This document shows positions 31,808 to 41,449 of a DNA stretch of 64,000 nucleotides, in pieces (position 1 is the first letter of the stretch; every line of letters starts with the position of its first letter). The stretch spans positions 1 to 64,000 of the forward strand of contig JAFZWX010000204.1 in the NCBI GenBank assembly GCA_017617145.1, written 5' to 3'. The notes under the pieces were generated by a model. That model was not told the origin of the DNA, did no database searches, and was given only the letters and a program-made list of their open reading frames with translations. Source of the DNA: Treponema sp. GTDB lineage: Bacteria; Spirochaetota; Spirochaetia; Treponematales; Treponemataceae. A program made the position numbers and the translations under genes.

Positions 31808-34800
31808 CCTTATTCTCCGCAATTTTATTCAGTGTTTTTACAAGCACAATGTTTTTTATAAAAGGTCAGTTTTTTGCAGGAAGCGGAACTACAGACCTTT
31901 TAAATTATTTTTCAAACGTTCCATATATCTGCATTATTGTTGTACCGGCACTTTGCTACAAAAAATCAATAAGCATTTACGATGATTTTATTCCGATTTC
32001 ACGCGGTAAAAAGCTTCTTAAAAACTTTTTGAAAATCTTTGCACAGTTTACAATCCTCATTTTTATGATGCTGCCAGTCTGCCTGCTTGTAAATCTTTTT
32101 GGTAGTGTAGATGCAGGTCAGATTTTTACAGGACTTTTGTGCCTGCTTTTTTACGGTGCAAGCCTTATTTCACTTTGCCTTTTAATAAACGAAGTTTTTA
32201 CAAACAGCATAATCAGTTTTGTAGTTAGTGCGCTTTGTCTTGCTGTTTTTAATTCAATTCATGTTGTTCCGCTTTATGTAAATACAAACTCATTTTTAAC
32301 ATACTTTTGCAAACAGTACAGCTTTGCCTGGCATTTTGACGCTGCTTCAAAAGGAATAATCGACACCCGCGATATATTTTGGCTTTTGCTTTGTACAGTA
32401 ATCTTTTTGTATTCTGCCTGGCGTGTAATTATGCACAAAAAAGGCAAGGTTTTTACCCGCAGACAAAACTGGTTTTATTCCGAAATCTTTGGACTTCTTC
32501 TTTTTGTTTTACTCAACAGCCAGAACTATTACCGCCGTTTTGATTTTTCCAAAACAAAATCGTATTCAGTAAGCAGTTATACAAAAAAACTTGCAGAAAA
32601 TCTTGAAGATAACCTTAAAATAACGTATTACCGTTCAGGAACACTAGCAAAACTATACCCTCAGATTCGCGATGTAAGTGATTTTTTAACTTCATACACA
32701 CTTTTAGACAAAAAAATAAGTTATACAATTAAAGATCCAGACAAGGATGAACAGCTTCGAACGATGCTGGACAATTACGGCATTACAAGCCAACAGATTC
32801 AAAATGTAGGGGCAACTACAACTTCTTATTCAAGTGTTTATTCTGCAATTGTCCTTGAATACCGCGGAATGACACAGATTATCCCATTCTTAATGTCTTC
32901 GCAAACTCTTGAATATGATATGGATATGCGCATTAAAAATCTTCTTCAGGCTAAAAATCTTGTTGTAAATATTGTGGTTGGAAACGGTATGAGCCTTGAT
33001 GAAGATTACAACTATATAATTCCATGGCTCAATTCTCAGGGGCTCCTTGCAAATCCGCTTTATATTGAAGACCCTGCTTTTGCAGCAAATCTTTCACTTG
33101 CTTCCGGGCCTCTGCTTGTAATCGGCGACAGTGAAATAAACATAGACAATGCGATTGCAATCGAAAACTATATTCTAGAACAAAAAGGAAATGCCATATT
33201 TGCAGTAAGCCCTTATAGCTGCTCTATTGAAGAAGACTGGAGCCTTACAGCAAATTACAAAACAAACATTGTAGAAATGCTTGAAAACTGGGGTGTTACC
33301 TTTACAGACAAAATTTCCGCAGATATTTCGTGTGCCAGAATTACAATGACCGCTGACGATGATTATACAGAAGTTTTAAATTATCCGCTTTGGATAAGCT
33401 TATTACCGCAGCAATATTGCAAGCTTGGAATGACACTTTTCTGGCCTGTGAACCTTGAACTTTCACAAAATGCAATGCCTTATCTTGTTACAAGTTCTTC
33501 AGGCTATACATACAAAACAGACAGGGCTAGTCCGAAGCGTCTTATTGAAACAAATCCGTTTTATGTAACAACAGCTTCTGCTGCAGATAAAGAAAAATCA
33601 ACCTTAGTAATTGGCGCACAGATAACTGGTGCGTTAAGCGGTTTGTATAATCTTGCTTCGTGCTCCGATTCAAACATAATTGTAATTCCTGACCAGTATT
33701 TCTTAAACACTCTGATGACCGGCTATATTGGAGGAGATTTCGGCGACTACAGGAATTTTGAGTTTATTTCTAACTGCCTTCTTAATCTTGCAGGAGAAAG
33801 TGAACTTGCAGAACTTCAGTCAAAAACAACAAAAGACACAAGCCTTTATAAGGTGACGGACGTGCAGCAGTTCCTGAAGCTCAGACTTTTAGTTTATATA
33901 ATTATTTTTGCAGTAATTCCGCTTGTTTATGTTGCTTTGTGGTGGTTGAGCCTGTCGAACCCATGTCATTACCGTGCTCGAGAACTATGTCATTACCGTG
34001 CTCGACACGGCAATCTATTACGAGATTATCGGGTCAAGCCCGAAAATGACAGAAATATAATGCCAAATAATGACAGAATAGGTTTTATTATTATTCTTTT
34101 CCTACTCATTTTCTTCATACTAACTGAACTCTTATACCTTACAGTGTTTTCCAAAACCGGCGAAAAAAAACGTCATCAACAGGAAATTCAGCTGCTTCAC
34201 GAGGCAGATATTTCACAAATTGACGGAATTATAATTCAAGGTGGCGAAGAAGGTCTTATTTTTACCAGAAAAAACAATATGTGGCTGCTTGCAAACCTTG
34301 ACGACCCGAATAACACAATTCCTGCAGACACAAATCGTCTTGCACAGCTTTTTGTAAATCTTGCTTCAAAGCATGTAATGACAAAATCGGGAAAAAAAGA
34401 TTCTGAAACTACAAATGCTTATGGATTAGACCAGACAAACGGCACGGTTATAAGCATTTTCAAAGACGGTTCAGAAAACCAGCGGTTATATTTTGGAAGT
34501 ACTGATTTTTCACAATCGCGTCGTTATTTTACAACACTTGAACTTAATTCAATTTTCTTATTTGATTCTTCTTTTGAAAACTTTTTAAGTACAAGCGTTC
34601 AAAGCTGGTGTGACCCCTATATAATTTCACAACAGCTAAAAGATGAAGTATTTCAAATGGGAGAACCTCAAACAGATTACACAAAACTCTTCGAACTTCG
34701 TCATGGCGGCATAGCAGAATCAGATTTACAAACTCTTGAACCTGAACTTTCCTTTACAATTCAAATGGGCGACAAATCAACAATAAGCCTTGAAATATCC

Positions 34801-34941
34801 CAAATAATCACAGCTTCAGATTCTGCATCTGAATATGCCGTAAAAACAACTTTTGATTCACAAAGGATTTCTAAAACCTTTACTTACACAACAAAAATCA
34901 GTCAGTGGACTTACAATAAAATCAAAGAAATAATGTTGTAA
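31804..34941 (+). CDS. Fused GldF/GldG-like ABC membrane protein and DUF4340 protein
   Basis: 1045 residues. Residues about 1-225 are a six-helix ABC-2 permease (GldF-like). Residues about 235-690 are a soluble GldG-like (ABC_transp_aux) domain closed by a membrane helix around 693-712. Residues about 715-750 (SLSNPCHYRARELCHYRARH and following RDYRVKPENDR) are translated from dispersed repeats. A new start-like MPNNDRIG, a membrane helix (about 757-777) and a DUF4340 domain (about 790-1000) follow. Elsewhere the GldG and DUF4340 parts are usually separate genes; the repeat sits exactly at the joint. Whether one long protein is made, or the second part starts again at the ATG near 34060, is open. 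Confidence 0.82.
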   Translation: MTLFSAILFSVFTSTMFFIKGQFFAGSGTTDLLNYFSNVPYICIIVVPALCYKKSISIYDDFIPISRGKKLLKNFLKIFAQFTILIFMMLPVCLLVNLFGSVDAGQIFTGLLCLLFYGASLISLCLLINEVFTNSIISFVVSALCLAVFNSIHVVPLYVNTNSFLTYFCKQYSFAWHFDAASKGIIDTRDIFWLLLCTVIFLYSAWRVIMHKKGKVFTRRQNWFYSEIFGLLLFVLLNSQNYYRRFDFSKTKSYSVSSYTKKLAENLEDNLKITYYRSGTLAKLYPQIRDVSDFLTSYTLLDKKISYTIKDPDKDEQLRTMLDNYGITSQQIQNVGATTTSYSSVYSAIVLEYRGMTQIIPFLMSSQTLEYDMDMRIKNLLQAKNLVVNIVVGNGMSLDEDYNYIIPWLNSQGLLANPLYIEDPAFAANLSLASGPLLVIGDSEINIDNAIAIENYILEQKGNAIFAVSPYSCSIEEDWSLTANYKTNIVEMLENWGVTFTDKISADISCARITMTADDDYTEVLNYPLWISLLPQQYCKLGMTLFWPVNLELSQNAMPYLVTSSSGYTYKTDRASPKRLIETNPFYVTTASAADKEKSTLVIGAQITGALSGLYNLASCSDSNIIVIPDQYFLNTLMTGYIGGDFGDYRNFEFISNCLLNLAGESELAELQSKTTKDTSLYKVTDVQQFLKLRLLVYIIIFAVIPLVYVALWWLSLSNPCHYRARELCHYRARHGNLLRDYRVKPENDRNIMPNNDRIGFIIILFLLIFFILTELLYLTVFSKTGEKKRHQQEIQLLHEADISQIDGIIIQGGEEGLIFTRKNNMWLLANLDDPNNTIPADTNRLAQLFVNLASKHVMTKSGKKDSETTNAYGLDQTNGTVISIFKDGSENQRLYFGSTDFSQSRRYFTTLELNSIFLFDSSFENFLSTSVQSWCDPYIISQQLKDEVFQMGEPQTDYTKLFELRHGGIAESDLQTLEPELSFTIQMGDKSTISLEISQIITASDSASEYAVKTTFDSQRISKTFTYTTKISQWTYNKIKEIML
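33944..34056. repeat. Cluster of dispersed repeats inside coding sequence
   Basis: A family I half (TTGAGCCTGTCGAACCC), then ATGTCATTACCGTGCTCG twice in tandem, then a family II hairpin (ATTATCGGGTCAAGCCCGAAAATGAC). All are read in frame without a stop by the Gld-like fusion gene. Confidence 0.85.
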
Positions 34942-35546
34942 ATAAAATGAATAATCACACAGTTCCAGATAAAATTTGTTTTTTTATATAAAAGTCTTAG
35001 TATTACATGTGCAAAAGCAGCGTTTACAACTGAAGCAATTCCAAGATAAAAATGTGCAAACGCAAAAACAAATAATCCTGTAATTTCACAAAACCAGAAA
35101 ATCCATTTTTTACCGGAAGCAGGCGTATATTCCAGTAATCTGTGTAACGCATCGCTAAAATAAAATCGGTAAATTATTTCTTCATAAACCGCACTGCATA
35201 AAAAAGTCAGTATACAAAAAATCCATTGAACATTAGAAGCCGGAAGGGTAGTTTTATGTTCAACAAACTGGGTTTTTGTAAAAATTTTAATAATCAAAGC
35301 ACACAAAAACAAAGCAGAAAGAGCAAGCATGCTAGGAAAAAAAAATCCTTTTTTAGTATTAAGCCCTCTGCTAAAAATAAAAAGCACAACCGCAAATAAA
35401 CAAAGTCCAGCCTGCTTCCACGGGAAACCCCACGAAAACAATACAGAAACATCTGAAACTGGCGCAACAAAAAATGGCGGAATAATTAAAAATAATAATA
35501 TGAGAAAAAATATTAAAATTTCATAATAAAAAGATTTTTTCAACAT
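34911..35546 (-). CDS. CPBP family intramembrane (CAAX-type) protease
   Basis: About 211 residues from ATG at 35546 (MLKKSFYYEIL). About seven membrane helices; the glutamate motif EEIIYR (about residue 128) and the later histidine segments FAFAHFYLG and CVIIHFIYN form the three CPBP motifs. Such proteases cut within the membrane or act in bacteriocin immunity and protein maturation. I rejected the longer open frame because its extra residues come from hairpin D, although no ribosome site supports the inner ATG. The 3' end overlaps the convergent Gld-like gene by 31 bases. Confidence 0.8.
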   Translation of the reverse strand: MLKKSFYYEILIFFLILLFLIIPPFFVAPVSDVSVLFSWGFPWKQAGLCLFAVVLFIFSRGLNTKKGFFFPSMLALSALFLCALIIKIFTKTQFVEHKTTLPASNVQWIFCILTFLCSAVYEEIIYRFYFSDALHRLLEYTPASGKKWIFWFCEITGLFVFAFAHFYLGIASVVNAAFAHVILRLLYKKTNFIWNCVIIHFIYNIISLILL

Positions 35547-35556
35547 AATTATGTAT

Positions 35557-35639
35557 GTGCTTGTGACCGTAGGCAAAAATGATTGAGGACAACTTCCTTC
35601 TGTTGGCTGAAAGCATTTTTGCCGAGAGGGAACAAGCAC
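35557..35639. other. Two-tier hairpin element D (conserved CAAC/GTTG core)
   Basis: Outer arms GTGCTTGT (35557-35564) and ACAAGCAC (35632-35639), inner arms GGCAAAAATG (35572-35581) and CATTTTTGCC (35614-35623), tip CAAC-TTCCTTCT-GTTG (35590-35605). Read on the minus strand the tip is CAAC-AGAAGGAA-GTTG, the same as element A apart from one base. It lies between divergent genes, so it is unlikely to be just a terminator. Nothing else is seen in the 180-base gap apart from AT-rich sequence before the PilZ gene. Confidence 0.8.
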
Positions 35640-35726
35640 TATATATATGCATATCTTCATATACATATATTTAATGACAAATTCGATTTTATATGTTATA
35701 TTATTATATATAATAAAGAGGATTTT

Positions 35727-36959
35727 GTGTACATCCTTATCGGAATTATAATTGCCATATCTATTCTTCTCGCATTCGCCGGAATTTATTCGGTTTTTAA
35801 ACAGCGTATTGAGTTTTATATAACAGGTCTTGATCAGAAATTTACTGTTTCAGATTTGAATCTCTTATGGAGTGTCGCTCAAATGTGTGAGCTTGATTAT
35901 CCAAAAGCTCTTTTTTGGTCTATGCCATCACTAACAAAATGTATGACTCAAATTACATCGCAGGCTGCAACAAATGGTACAGAATCAGATCCAAAAACTC
36001 AGGCACTTATTACAAAGCTCTTTGATTACCGTACAAAATTACAGAATCAAACCGATGACAAAAAGGGCATTGAATCGACAATGTACCTTGATCGTGAACA
36101 AAAGTTAAGAATTATTCTTCCGGGAAAAGGAGTATTTTCATCAAAAATCCTTAATAACGGAAAAGAAATAATTATATCAGTACCAAGACAAAAAGACATG
36201 ATTCCGCTCACTGCAGAAGAATGGGTTGGAAAATTCGTAAGCGTATACCTTTGGCGAAAAGGCGATGCACGATATGTATTCGATTCTACTGTAACTGGTC
36301 ATGGTCTTTTTATTGGTGAATCATCAATTTCATTAAAGCATTCAAGCAATCTTATCCGTACCCAAAAAAGAAAAGCTGTGCGTGCTAAATGTGAAATTAA
36401 GGCAAATCTGTACATCATAAAATCAGAAAAAATCGATTATAATGCGGTTGAAACACAAAACGGCTACAAATGTCTTATTGAAGATATTTCGGAAGCTGGA
36501 GCGCTTATTCGTATTGGTGGAAAAGGTGTTTCGAATGTACAGATAAAGCTTCAGTTCAATATTCAGAATATGCTGATTATTATGTTCGGAGTTGTAAGAA
36601 CTGTTGAATATAACGAAGCTACAAATCAGTCGCTGCTTCATTTTGAATGTATTCATCTTGATCAGACGATGAAAAATGAAGTTTTAAGTTATGTTTACAA
36701 TATGCTTCCAGATCGTGAAAAGGAAGTTTACGAAGCACTTAAGCTTACAGACACCGATGAAATTGAAGCTGGAGATGAAGGGCTTGAAAATGTAACTGAT
36801 GGCTCTCAAAATGATTTAACTAGTGATAGTAATGCAACTGAACAAAAACAGCAGGGCGAAAATCAGGAGCAGTCTCAAAATAATTCTGCAGTTCCTAATC
36901 TTCCTCCAATGCCTGATTCAGTTACAGAGGGTGGTGAATACCCGACTATCAGTGATTAA
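35727..36959 (+). CDS. PilZ domain protein with N-terminal membrane anchor
   Basis: 410 residues from a GTG start at 35727, chosen because AAAGAGGA lies five bases upstream and the protein then starts directly with its membrane helix (ILIGIIIAISILLAFAGIY). A longer frame reaches back through hairpin D and is unlikely. The PilZ domain (about 205-325) shows the c-di-GMP-binding RKAVR and EDISEAG motifs (RxxxR and DxSxxG). The tail is rich in Asn, Gln and Glu. It likely reports c-di-GMP levels to the envelope or motility machinery. Most similar in layout to spirochaete PlzA-like membrane forms, but the N-terminal 180 residues are not recognised. Confidence 0.82.
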   Translation: MYILIGIIIAISILLAFAGIYSVFKQRIEFYITGLDQKFTVSDLNLLWSVAQMCELDYPKALFWSMPSLTKCMTQITSQAATNGTESDPKTQALITKLFDYRTKLQNQTDDKKGIESTMYLDREQKLRIILPGKGVFSSKILNNGKEIIISVPRQKDMIPLTAEEWVGKFVSVYLWRKGDARYVFDSTVTGHGLFIGESSISLKHSSNLIRTQKRKAVRAKCEIKANLYIIKSEKIDYNAVETQNGYKCLIEDISEAGALIRIGGKGVSNVQIKLQFNIQNMLIIMFGVVRTVEYNEATNQSLLHFECIHLDQTMKNEVLSYVYNMLPDREKEVYEALKLTDTDEIEAGDEGLENVTDGSQNDLTSDSNATEQKQQGENQEQSQNNSAVPNLPPMPDSVTEGGEYPTISD

Positions 36960-36972
36960 TAGGGTAATTGAT

Positions 36973-38106
36973 ATGAAAAAACAATTTGTTTTGCTTTTAA
37001 TAGGTTTGACTCTTTCTGGTAATGTTTTTGGTCAGGAATATAAAAAACAGTTTATTAAAGGAAATATTCAGGACAAAACTACTGCTGTAAGAGAGGCATC
37101 CGGTCAGGAAGGAATCTGGCTTTCACAAAAAGCAATCGATTTTGTTTTGGAATATAATGAAATTACCGGTACCGACAGAGATATGGATGGTCTTGCTGTT
37201 GCAGCTGTTCTTTCTTTGCCAAATGATTATGTTTCGGGTTTATCTGAATCTGAAAAAAATCAGGTGATGAGCAAATTTATTGAACTTTTTGAAAAGTTTT
37301 CACGTAGTAATACAGTTCAAATTGCCGTTCAGTCAAAGGTCCTTGCATTAAAAGACAATATGAACACCGATGCCTTTACTGATGTTTTGAATAAGTTTTT
37401 GCAAAGCTCATCAGTTCTTTCGTCTGATTCAAGTCTTTTGAAATCAGTAATTAATTCCCTTGGTTTTATAGGTAACAACATCTCATTTTCTATACTTTAT
37501 AATAATCTTAATGACAAAAGGTATTCTGCATATTATTCCGAAATTGAACAGACAATTCAAAAACTTATTCCTGTTTCAATGAATGAAGTTCTTCAGATTG
37601 TTCATAGTAAGGATTCTGCAAATACTCAACGCATTTTTAACATTGTAAAACAAGCGTCAATAACAACAAACAATCTTTGTGAAATTGCAGAAAATGTTTT
37701 AAATGATTCTCCGCTTATTTCAATTAAATTTGAAGCTCTTGAAATTTTAAATAAAAATAAATGGACAAGAGCTTCAAATAGTGTACTTGCATTCTTCCAA
37801 ACTTCACAGAAAGATTTCCAGAATCAGATTGTTACAGAAAATCAATTTGTAACGCTTATTAATTCACTTGTAAATATTTCTCCACTCGATGCTGTTACAC
37901 CGCTTATAAAATACCTTGGGGAATTGAATCAACAGCTTGAATACAACAATACTGTTAATCAGAATGTTGTTCTTGCTGTAATCAATTCTTTAGGTGCAAT
38001 TGGTGATAAGTCGGCTTTTGACTCACTGCTGGCGGTAACATATCTTAATTACCCTGAAACAGTTTTGTCTGCTGCTCGCCAAGCCCTTGCAGGCTTAAGA
38101 TGGTAA
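36973..38106 (+). CDS. Secreted HEAT-like repeat protein
   Basis: 377 residues. A signal peptide (MKKQFVLLLIGLTLSGNVFG, cleaved about residue 20) precedes a purely alpha-helical protein of repeated pairs of helices, reminiscent of HEAT/armadillo repeats (for example SVINSLGFIGNNISFSILY and AVINSLGAIGDKSAFDSLL). It probably is a periplasmic scaffold. AGGG lies nine bases before the ATG, 13 bases after the PilZ stop. It overlaps comEC by seven bases. No enzyme motif is visible. Confidence 0.75.
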   Translation: MKKQFVLLLIGLTLSGNVFGQEYKKQFIKGNIQDKTTAVREASGQEGIWLSQKAIDFVLEYNEITGTDRDMDGLAVAAVLSLPNDYVSGLSESEKNQVMSKFIELFEKFSRSNTVQIAVQSKVLALKDNMNTDAFTDVLNKFLQSSSVLSSDSSLLKSVINSLGFIGNNISFSILYNNLNDKRYSAYYSEIEQTIQKLIPVSMNEVLQIVHSKDSANTQRIFNIVKQASITTNNLCEIAENVLNDSPLISIKFEALEILNKNKWTRASNSVLAFFQTSQKDFQNQIVTENQFVTLINSLVNISPLDAVTPLIKYLGELNQQLEYNNTVNQNVVLAVINSLGAIGDKSAFDSLLAVTYLNYPETVLSAARQALAGLRW

Positions 38107-39398
38107 AGAGGTATTCTAATAATTCTGTTTTTTTAGCAACTTTAATTTGTATAATTCTTTTTTATTCCCGAATAATAACTTTAAAAGACAGAAACAATTT
38201 TTATTCTGCAATAAACAATGAAAAGATAAATATTTTAAATGGTCAGCTTATATCTTCACCTTCAAAATCTTCTGATGGAAATTATTATTGCAGTAAAATG
38301 TGTGTATTTAATTGTACAGGTTCTTTATGTGAAACATGCGGTATTATAAATGCTTCGGCTCATGGAAATATAAAAGTTTATATTCCTTCAAATTTTGTAG
38401 AGGCGTTTTTTCCAGGAAAGTTATATTCAGATGCAAGAAAATCTAAAAACAATGAAGAAGAATCTGTTCAGACAATATATGAAGCTGGTGGTAATTATTT
38501 ACTGCAAGGCAATATGAGTGCCGACGGTCAGAAATTTTATGTTAATCGTTGCATTGATTCAAGTTTCCCAAATACAATTTATGGTAAATTTGATTATTTC
38601 AGGGCGTTATGTCGTTTGCAATTTAAACGATTAATGTTTTCGTGGGGAGCAGGCGGAGGTTTATTACTTGCACTTCTTTGTGGTGCAAAAGAGTATACAT
38701 CTTCAGAAATATCCTTAAGCTTTAAAAATGCAGGATTATCTCATATTTTGACACTTTCTGGAATGCATCTTTCTATGTTTTCAGGAATTGCAATGTTTGT
38801 AGGAAAAAAAATCGGCAGAAAAAAGCTGTCATTCATAATTCGTATAATAACACTTATATTATTTGTCTGGTTTGCAGGTTTTTCTCCATCATTATTAAGA
38901 GCTTTTATATGCAGCTTTCTAATAATAATTGCTACTTTGGCAAATGTAGAAAAACCAGACATGCTTTTAATTTTGGCTTTCAGTTTTTTATGCCAGACAA
39001 TTATTTCTCCTTCTGATATTTACAATACAGGATTTATATTATCATATTCAGCACTTGCAGGTATTTTACTCACAAATAAATATTTTAGAAGTATTTATAA
39101 TCGGTTTTTACCAGGATATTTTGCAAATTCACTTGGTTCTTCAACTGGTGCTCAGATTTTTACAGCTCCTGTTTCTCTTAAAATATTTGGAACTTTTGCT
39201 CCAGTTGGAATAATTGCTACTTCAATAGTATCTCCTGTCGTTACAATCTTTATTTATTCTGGATTATTATTAATAGTTTTATGTCTTATATTTCCATCTC
39301 TTGCTGTACCTAGTGGAATTTTTATAAATTTAGAGTATAATATTATAAAGGTTTTAACTGCAGCTTTTTCAAAAGCGTTTATTTGGAGAATAAATTGA
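38100..39398 (+). CDS. ComEC/Rec2-type competence membrane protein without hydrolase domain
   Basis: 432 residues. An N-terminal soluble OB-like region with several cysteines (CSKMCVFNCTGSLCETCG) is followed by the Competence domain (about 180-425): LCGAKEYTSSEISLSFKNAGLSHILTLSGMHLS is the diagnostic core, then eight or more membrane helices. ComEC forms the channel for single-stranded DNA uptake. The C-terminal metallo-beta-lactamase-like domain present in full-length homologues is missing and the gene ends at a coupled start (TTGA) of rsmA. Whether it still imports DNA is unclear; no other competence gene is in the window. Confidence 0.82.
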   Translation: MVKRYSNNSVFLATLICIILFYSRIITLKDRNNFYSAINNEKINILNGQLISSPSKSSDGNYYCSKMCVFNCTGSLCETCGIINASAHGNIKVYIPSNFVEAFFPGKLYSDARKSKNNEEESVQTIYEAGGNYLLQGNMSADGQKFYVNRCIDSSFPNTIYGKFDYFRALCRLQFKRLMFSWGAGGGLLLALLCGAKEYTSSEISLSFKNAGLSHILTLSGMHLSMFSGIAMFVGKKIGRKKLSFIIRIITLILFVWFAGFSPSLLRAFICSFLIIIATLANVEKPDMLLILAFSFLCQTIISPSDIYNTGFILSYSALAGILLTNKYFRSIYNRFLPGYFANSLGSSTGAQIFTAPVSLKIFGTFAPVGIIATSIVSPVVTIFIYSGLLLIVLCLIFPSLAVPSGIFINLEYNIIKVLTAAFSKAFIWRIN

Positions 39399-40264
39399 AT
39401 CATCCCGACTATAATTCACTTGCAGAACTCAAAAAAATCCTTGATGAAAACGGATTTTCGATGCAAAAAAAATTCGGACAAAATTTTCTCATTAACGGAG
39501 CCGCTAGAACAAAGCTTATAAATGCGCTTGATGTTAAACAAGGAACGACAGTCTGGGAAGTTGGACCTGGCCTTGGAGCAATGACTAATGAATTATTAGA
39601 AAAAGGTACAAATCTTACTGTATTTGAAATTGACCGAGGTTTTATTTCACTAATATCACAGTTCTTTAAAGCTTATAGTGAAAAAGATTCATTTAAAATT
39701 ATCGAAGGTGATGTTATAAAAAATTGGTATGCTCAGACACAAGGCGGAACAATTATTCCTGAACGTTTTTTTGGAAATCTTCCTTATAACATTGCAGCAA
39801 CAATAATAGCAGATACAATTGAAAAGAGCATACGTTTTGACAAATGTGTTTTTACAGTTCAAAAAGAAGTTGCAGTACGTATGTCTGCCAAACCGGGGGA
39901 CTCAGATTATTCTTCACTTTCTGTTTTGTGTAACTGGGCCTATGATGTTAAAAATCTTATGGATCTTGCCGGTGCAAGCTTCTGGCCAAAACCAAATGTA
40001 GATTCTCGTGCAGTAATATTTACAAAAAAAGAAGATTTCCCACGTTGTATAAATCCAAAGCTGTTTATTAAAATGCAGAGAGCGTTATTTAGTTCAAGAA
40101 GAAAAACAGTTCGTAATAATTTACAAGGATTTTTAAGTAATAGTGAAAAGGCTGTAAATTATCTTGAAAAAGCGGGAATTGATCCAATGTTACGTGCTGA
40201 AGTTTTGTCTATTGAACAAATGCTTAAACTTTCAGATGTAATTGCATTAGAGGAACAAAAATGA
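39395..40264 (+). CDS. rsmA: 16S rRNA dimethyladenosine transferase
   Basis: 289 residues. It methylates the two adjacent adenosines in helix 45 of 16S rRNA during small-subunit maturation. Visible: QKKFGQNFLIN, the SAM motif WEVGPGLGAMT, the acidic EIDRG and the catalytic FFGNLPYNIA (NLPY). The start is TTG at 39395: GGAG lies six bases upstream, and the codon overlaps the comEC stop by four bases. It in turn overlaps yggS by four bases. Confidence 0.94.
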   Translation: MNHPDYNSLAELKKILDENGFSMQKKFGQNFLINGAARTKLINALDVKQGTTVWEVGPGLGAMTNELLEKGTNLTVFEIDRGFISLISQFFKAYSEKDSFKIIEGDVIKNWYAQTQGGTIIPERFFGNLPYNIAATIIADTIEKSIRFDKCVFTVQKEVAVRMSAKPGDSDYSSLSVLCNWAYDVKNLMDLAGASFWPKPNVDSRAVIFTKKEDFPRCINPKLFIKMQRALFSSRRKTVRNNLQGFLSNSEKAVNYLEKAGIDPMLRAEVLSIEQMLKLSDVIALEEQK

Positions 40265-40968
40265 GTGATATAAAACAAAATCTCGAGATTATAAAACAAA
40301 AAATAAATGCTGCAGAAAAAGCCGGCGGTCGTAAAGAAGGTTCTGTAAAGCTTATGGCTGTAAGTAAGTTTCATCCTGTTGAAGCAGTAATTGAAGCAGC
40401 AGTTGCAGGACAAACTTTATTTGGCGAAAACAGAGTACAGGAAGCATATTCAAAGTTCCCACAAGTTTTTGAAAAGTGTTCCCAAACAGAACTACATATG
40501 ATTGGTCAACTTCAGACTAATAAAGTAAAACATGCTGTAGAAATTGCTTCTTGTATTGAATCTGTAGACAGAATTGAACTGCTTATGGAAATTGAAAAAC
40601 AATGTGCAAAACTTAATAAATCAATAAAAGTTCTTTTTGAATATCACACAGGAGAAGAATCAAAATCGGGTTTTACAAATGATGATAAATTATACGAAGC
40701 CCTGGAACTTTGTAAAAACAATAATTTTCCTCATATTATCCCAGCTGGATTTATGACAATGGCACCGTTTACTGATGACAAAACTCTTGTTAGAAAATCT
40801 TTTATAACACTTCGGCTTTTATCAGAAAAAATTAAATCTCAGTATCCTATGTTTGAATTAAATGAACTTTCTATGGGAATGTCTGGTGATTTTGAAACTG
40901 CTATTGAAGAAGGTTCAACTCTTGTAAGAATAGGAACTGCCATTTTTGGAGAAAGGGTATATAAATAA
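40261..40968 (+). CDS. YggS/PROSC-type PLP-binding protein
   Basis: 235 residues, single TIM-barrel domain of the alanine-racemase-like fold. The PLP lysine lies in MAVSKFHP, followed by FGENRVQEA, HMIGQLQTNK and the phosphate-binding SMGMSGDFETAIEEGST. The family maintains PLP balance and has no known strong catalytic activity. ATGA overlap with rsmA. Confidence 0.93.
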   Translation: MSDIKQNLEIIKQKINAAEKAGGRKEGSVKLMAVSKFHPVEAVIEAAVAGQTLFGENRVQEAYSKFPQVFEKCSQTELHMIGQLQTNKVKHAVEIASCIESVDRIELLMEIEKQCAKLNKSIKVLFEYHTGEESKSGFTNDDKLYEALELCKNNNFPHIIPAGFMTMAPFTDDKTLVRKSFITLRLLSEKIKSQYPMFELNELSMGMSGDFETAIEEGSTLVRIGTAIFGERVYK

Positions 40969-40969
40969 T

Positions 40970-41449
40970 ATGAGAAAAACATTTTTTTTGATAATATCAC
41001 TTTTTCTCTTTTTTTCAATTCAAAATTGCTTTGGACAAACAAGTACATCAAATACAACTCCTGAACCATATAAAGACGAAGAATTTCCACAAGCAATGAA
41101 GGATTTAAGACGATTTGAAATAATAACATTAGGTGCAATGCCTTTTATAACTTTGGATTCTGCAATTGCCTATAATGGCTACAAATTCGTAACAGGAAAA
41201 TCAAGTACATTTAATCCTCTTGCTACAGCTGATTATAGTCAGGATGAAATGGAAAGGATTATTATTACCTCAATTTGTATAAGTGCAGGCGTAGGTCTTT
41301 CGGATTATATAATTAATCTTATTAAAAGGAATAGAATTAAAAAACAACAGAAACTCGAAAATACAACTATTTCAATTGAAGAAAATCCCGATGCAATAAG
41401 AATTCCATTACCACAAGAAACACAAAATCAAAGCGGAGATTTTGAATAA
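40970..41449 (+). CDS. Small exported protein of unknown function
   Basis: 159 residues. Signal peptide to about residue 23 (SIQNCFGQ), then a polar stretch and one or two hydrophobic segments (FEIITLGAMPFITLDSAIAYNGY and ITSICISAGVGLSDYIINLI), ending with a Gln/Asn-rich tail. Probably an inner-membrane or periplasmic protein. AAGGG precedes the ATG, two bases after the yggS stop. Its stop overlaps the next start by one base. I do not recognise the family. Confidence 0.7.
   Translation: MRKTFFLIISLFLFFSIQNCFGQTSTSNTTPEPYKDEEFPQAMKDLRRFEIITLGAMPFITLDSAIAYNGYKFVTGKSSTFNPLATADYSQDEMERIIITSICISAGVGLSDYIINLIKRNRIKKQQKLENTTISIEENPDAIRIPLPQETQNQSGDFE

Noticed and set aside
35557..35726. Long in-frame extensions of the CPBP protease and of the PilZ protein across the divergent gap
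   Set aside because: Both extensions are only the two strands of hairpin D and neighbouring AT-rich DNA; the PilZ gene has a ribosome site and GTG at 35727, and the protease starts naturally at its membrane helix.
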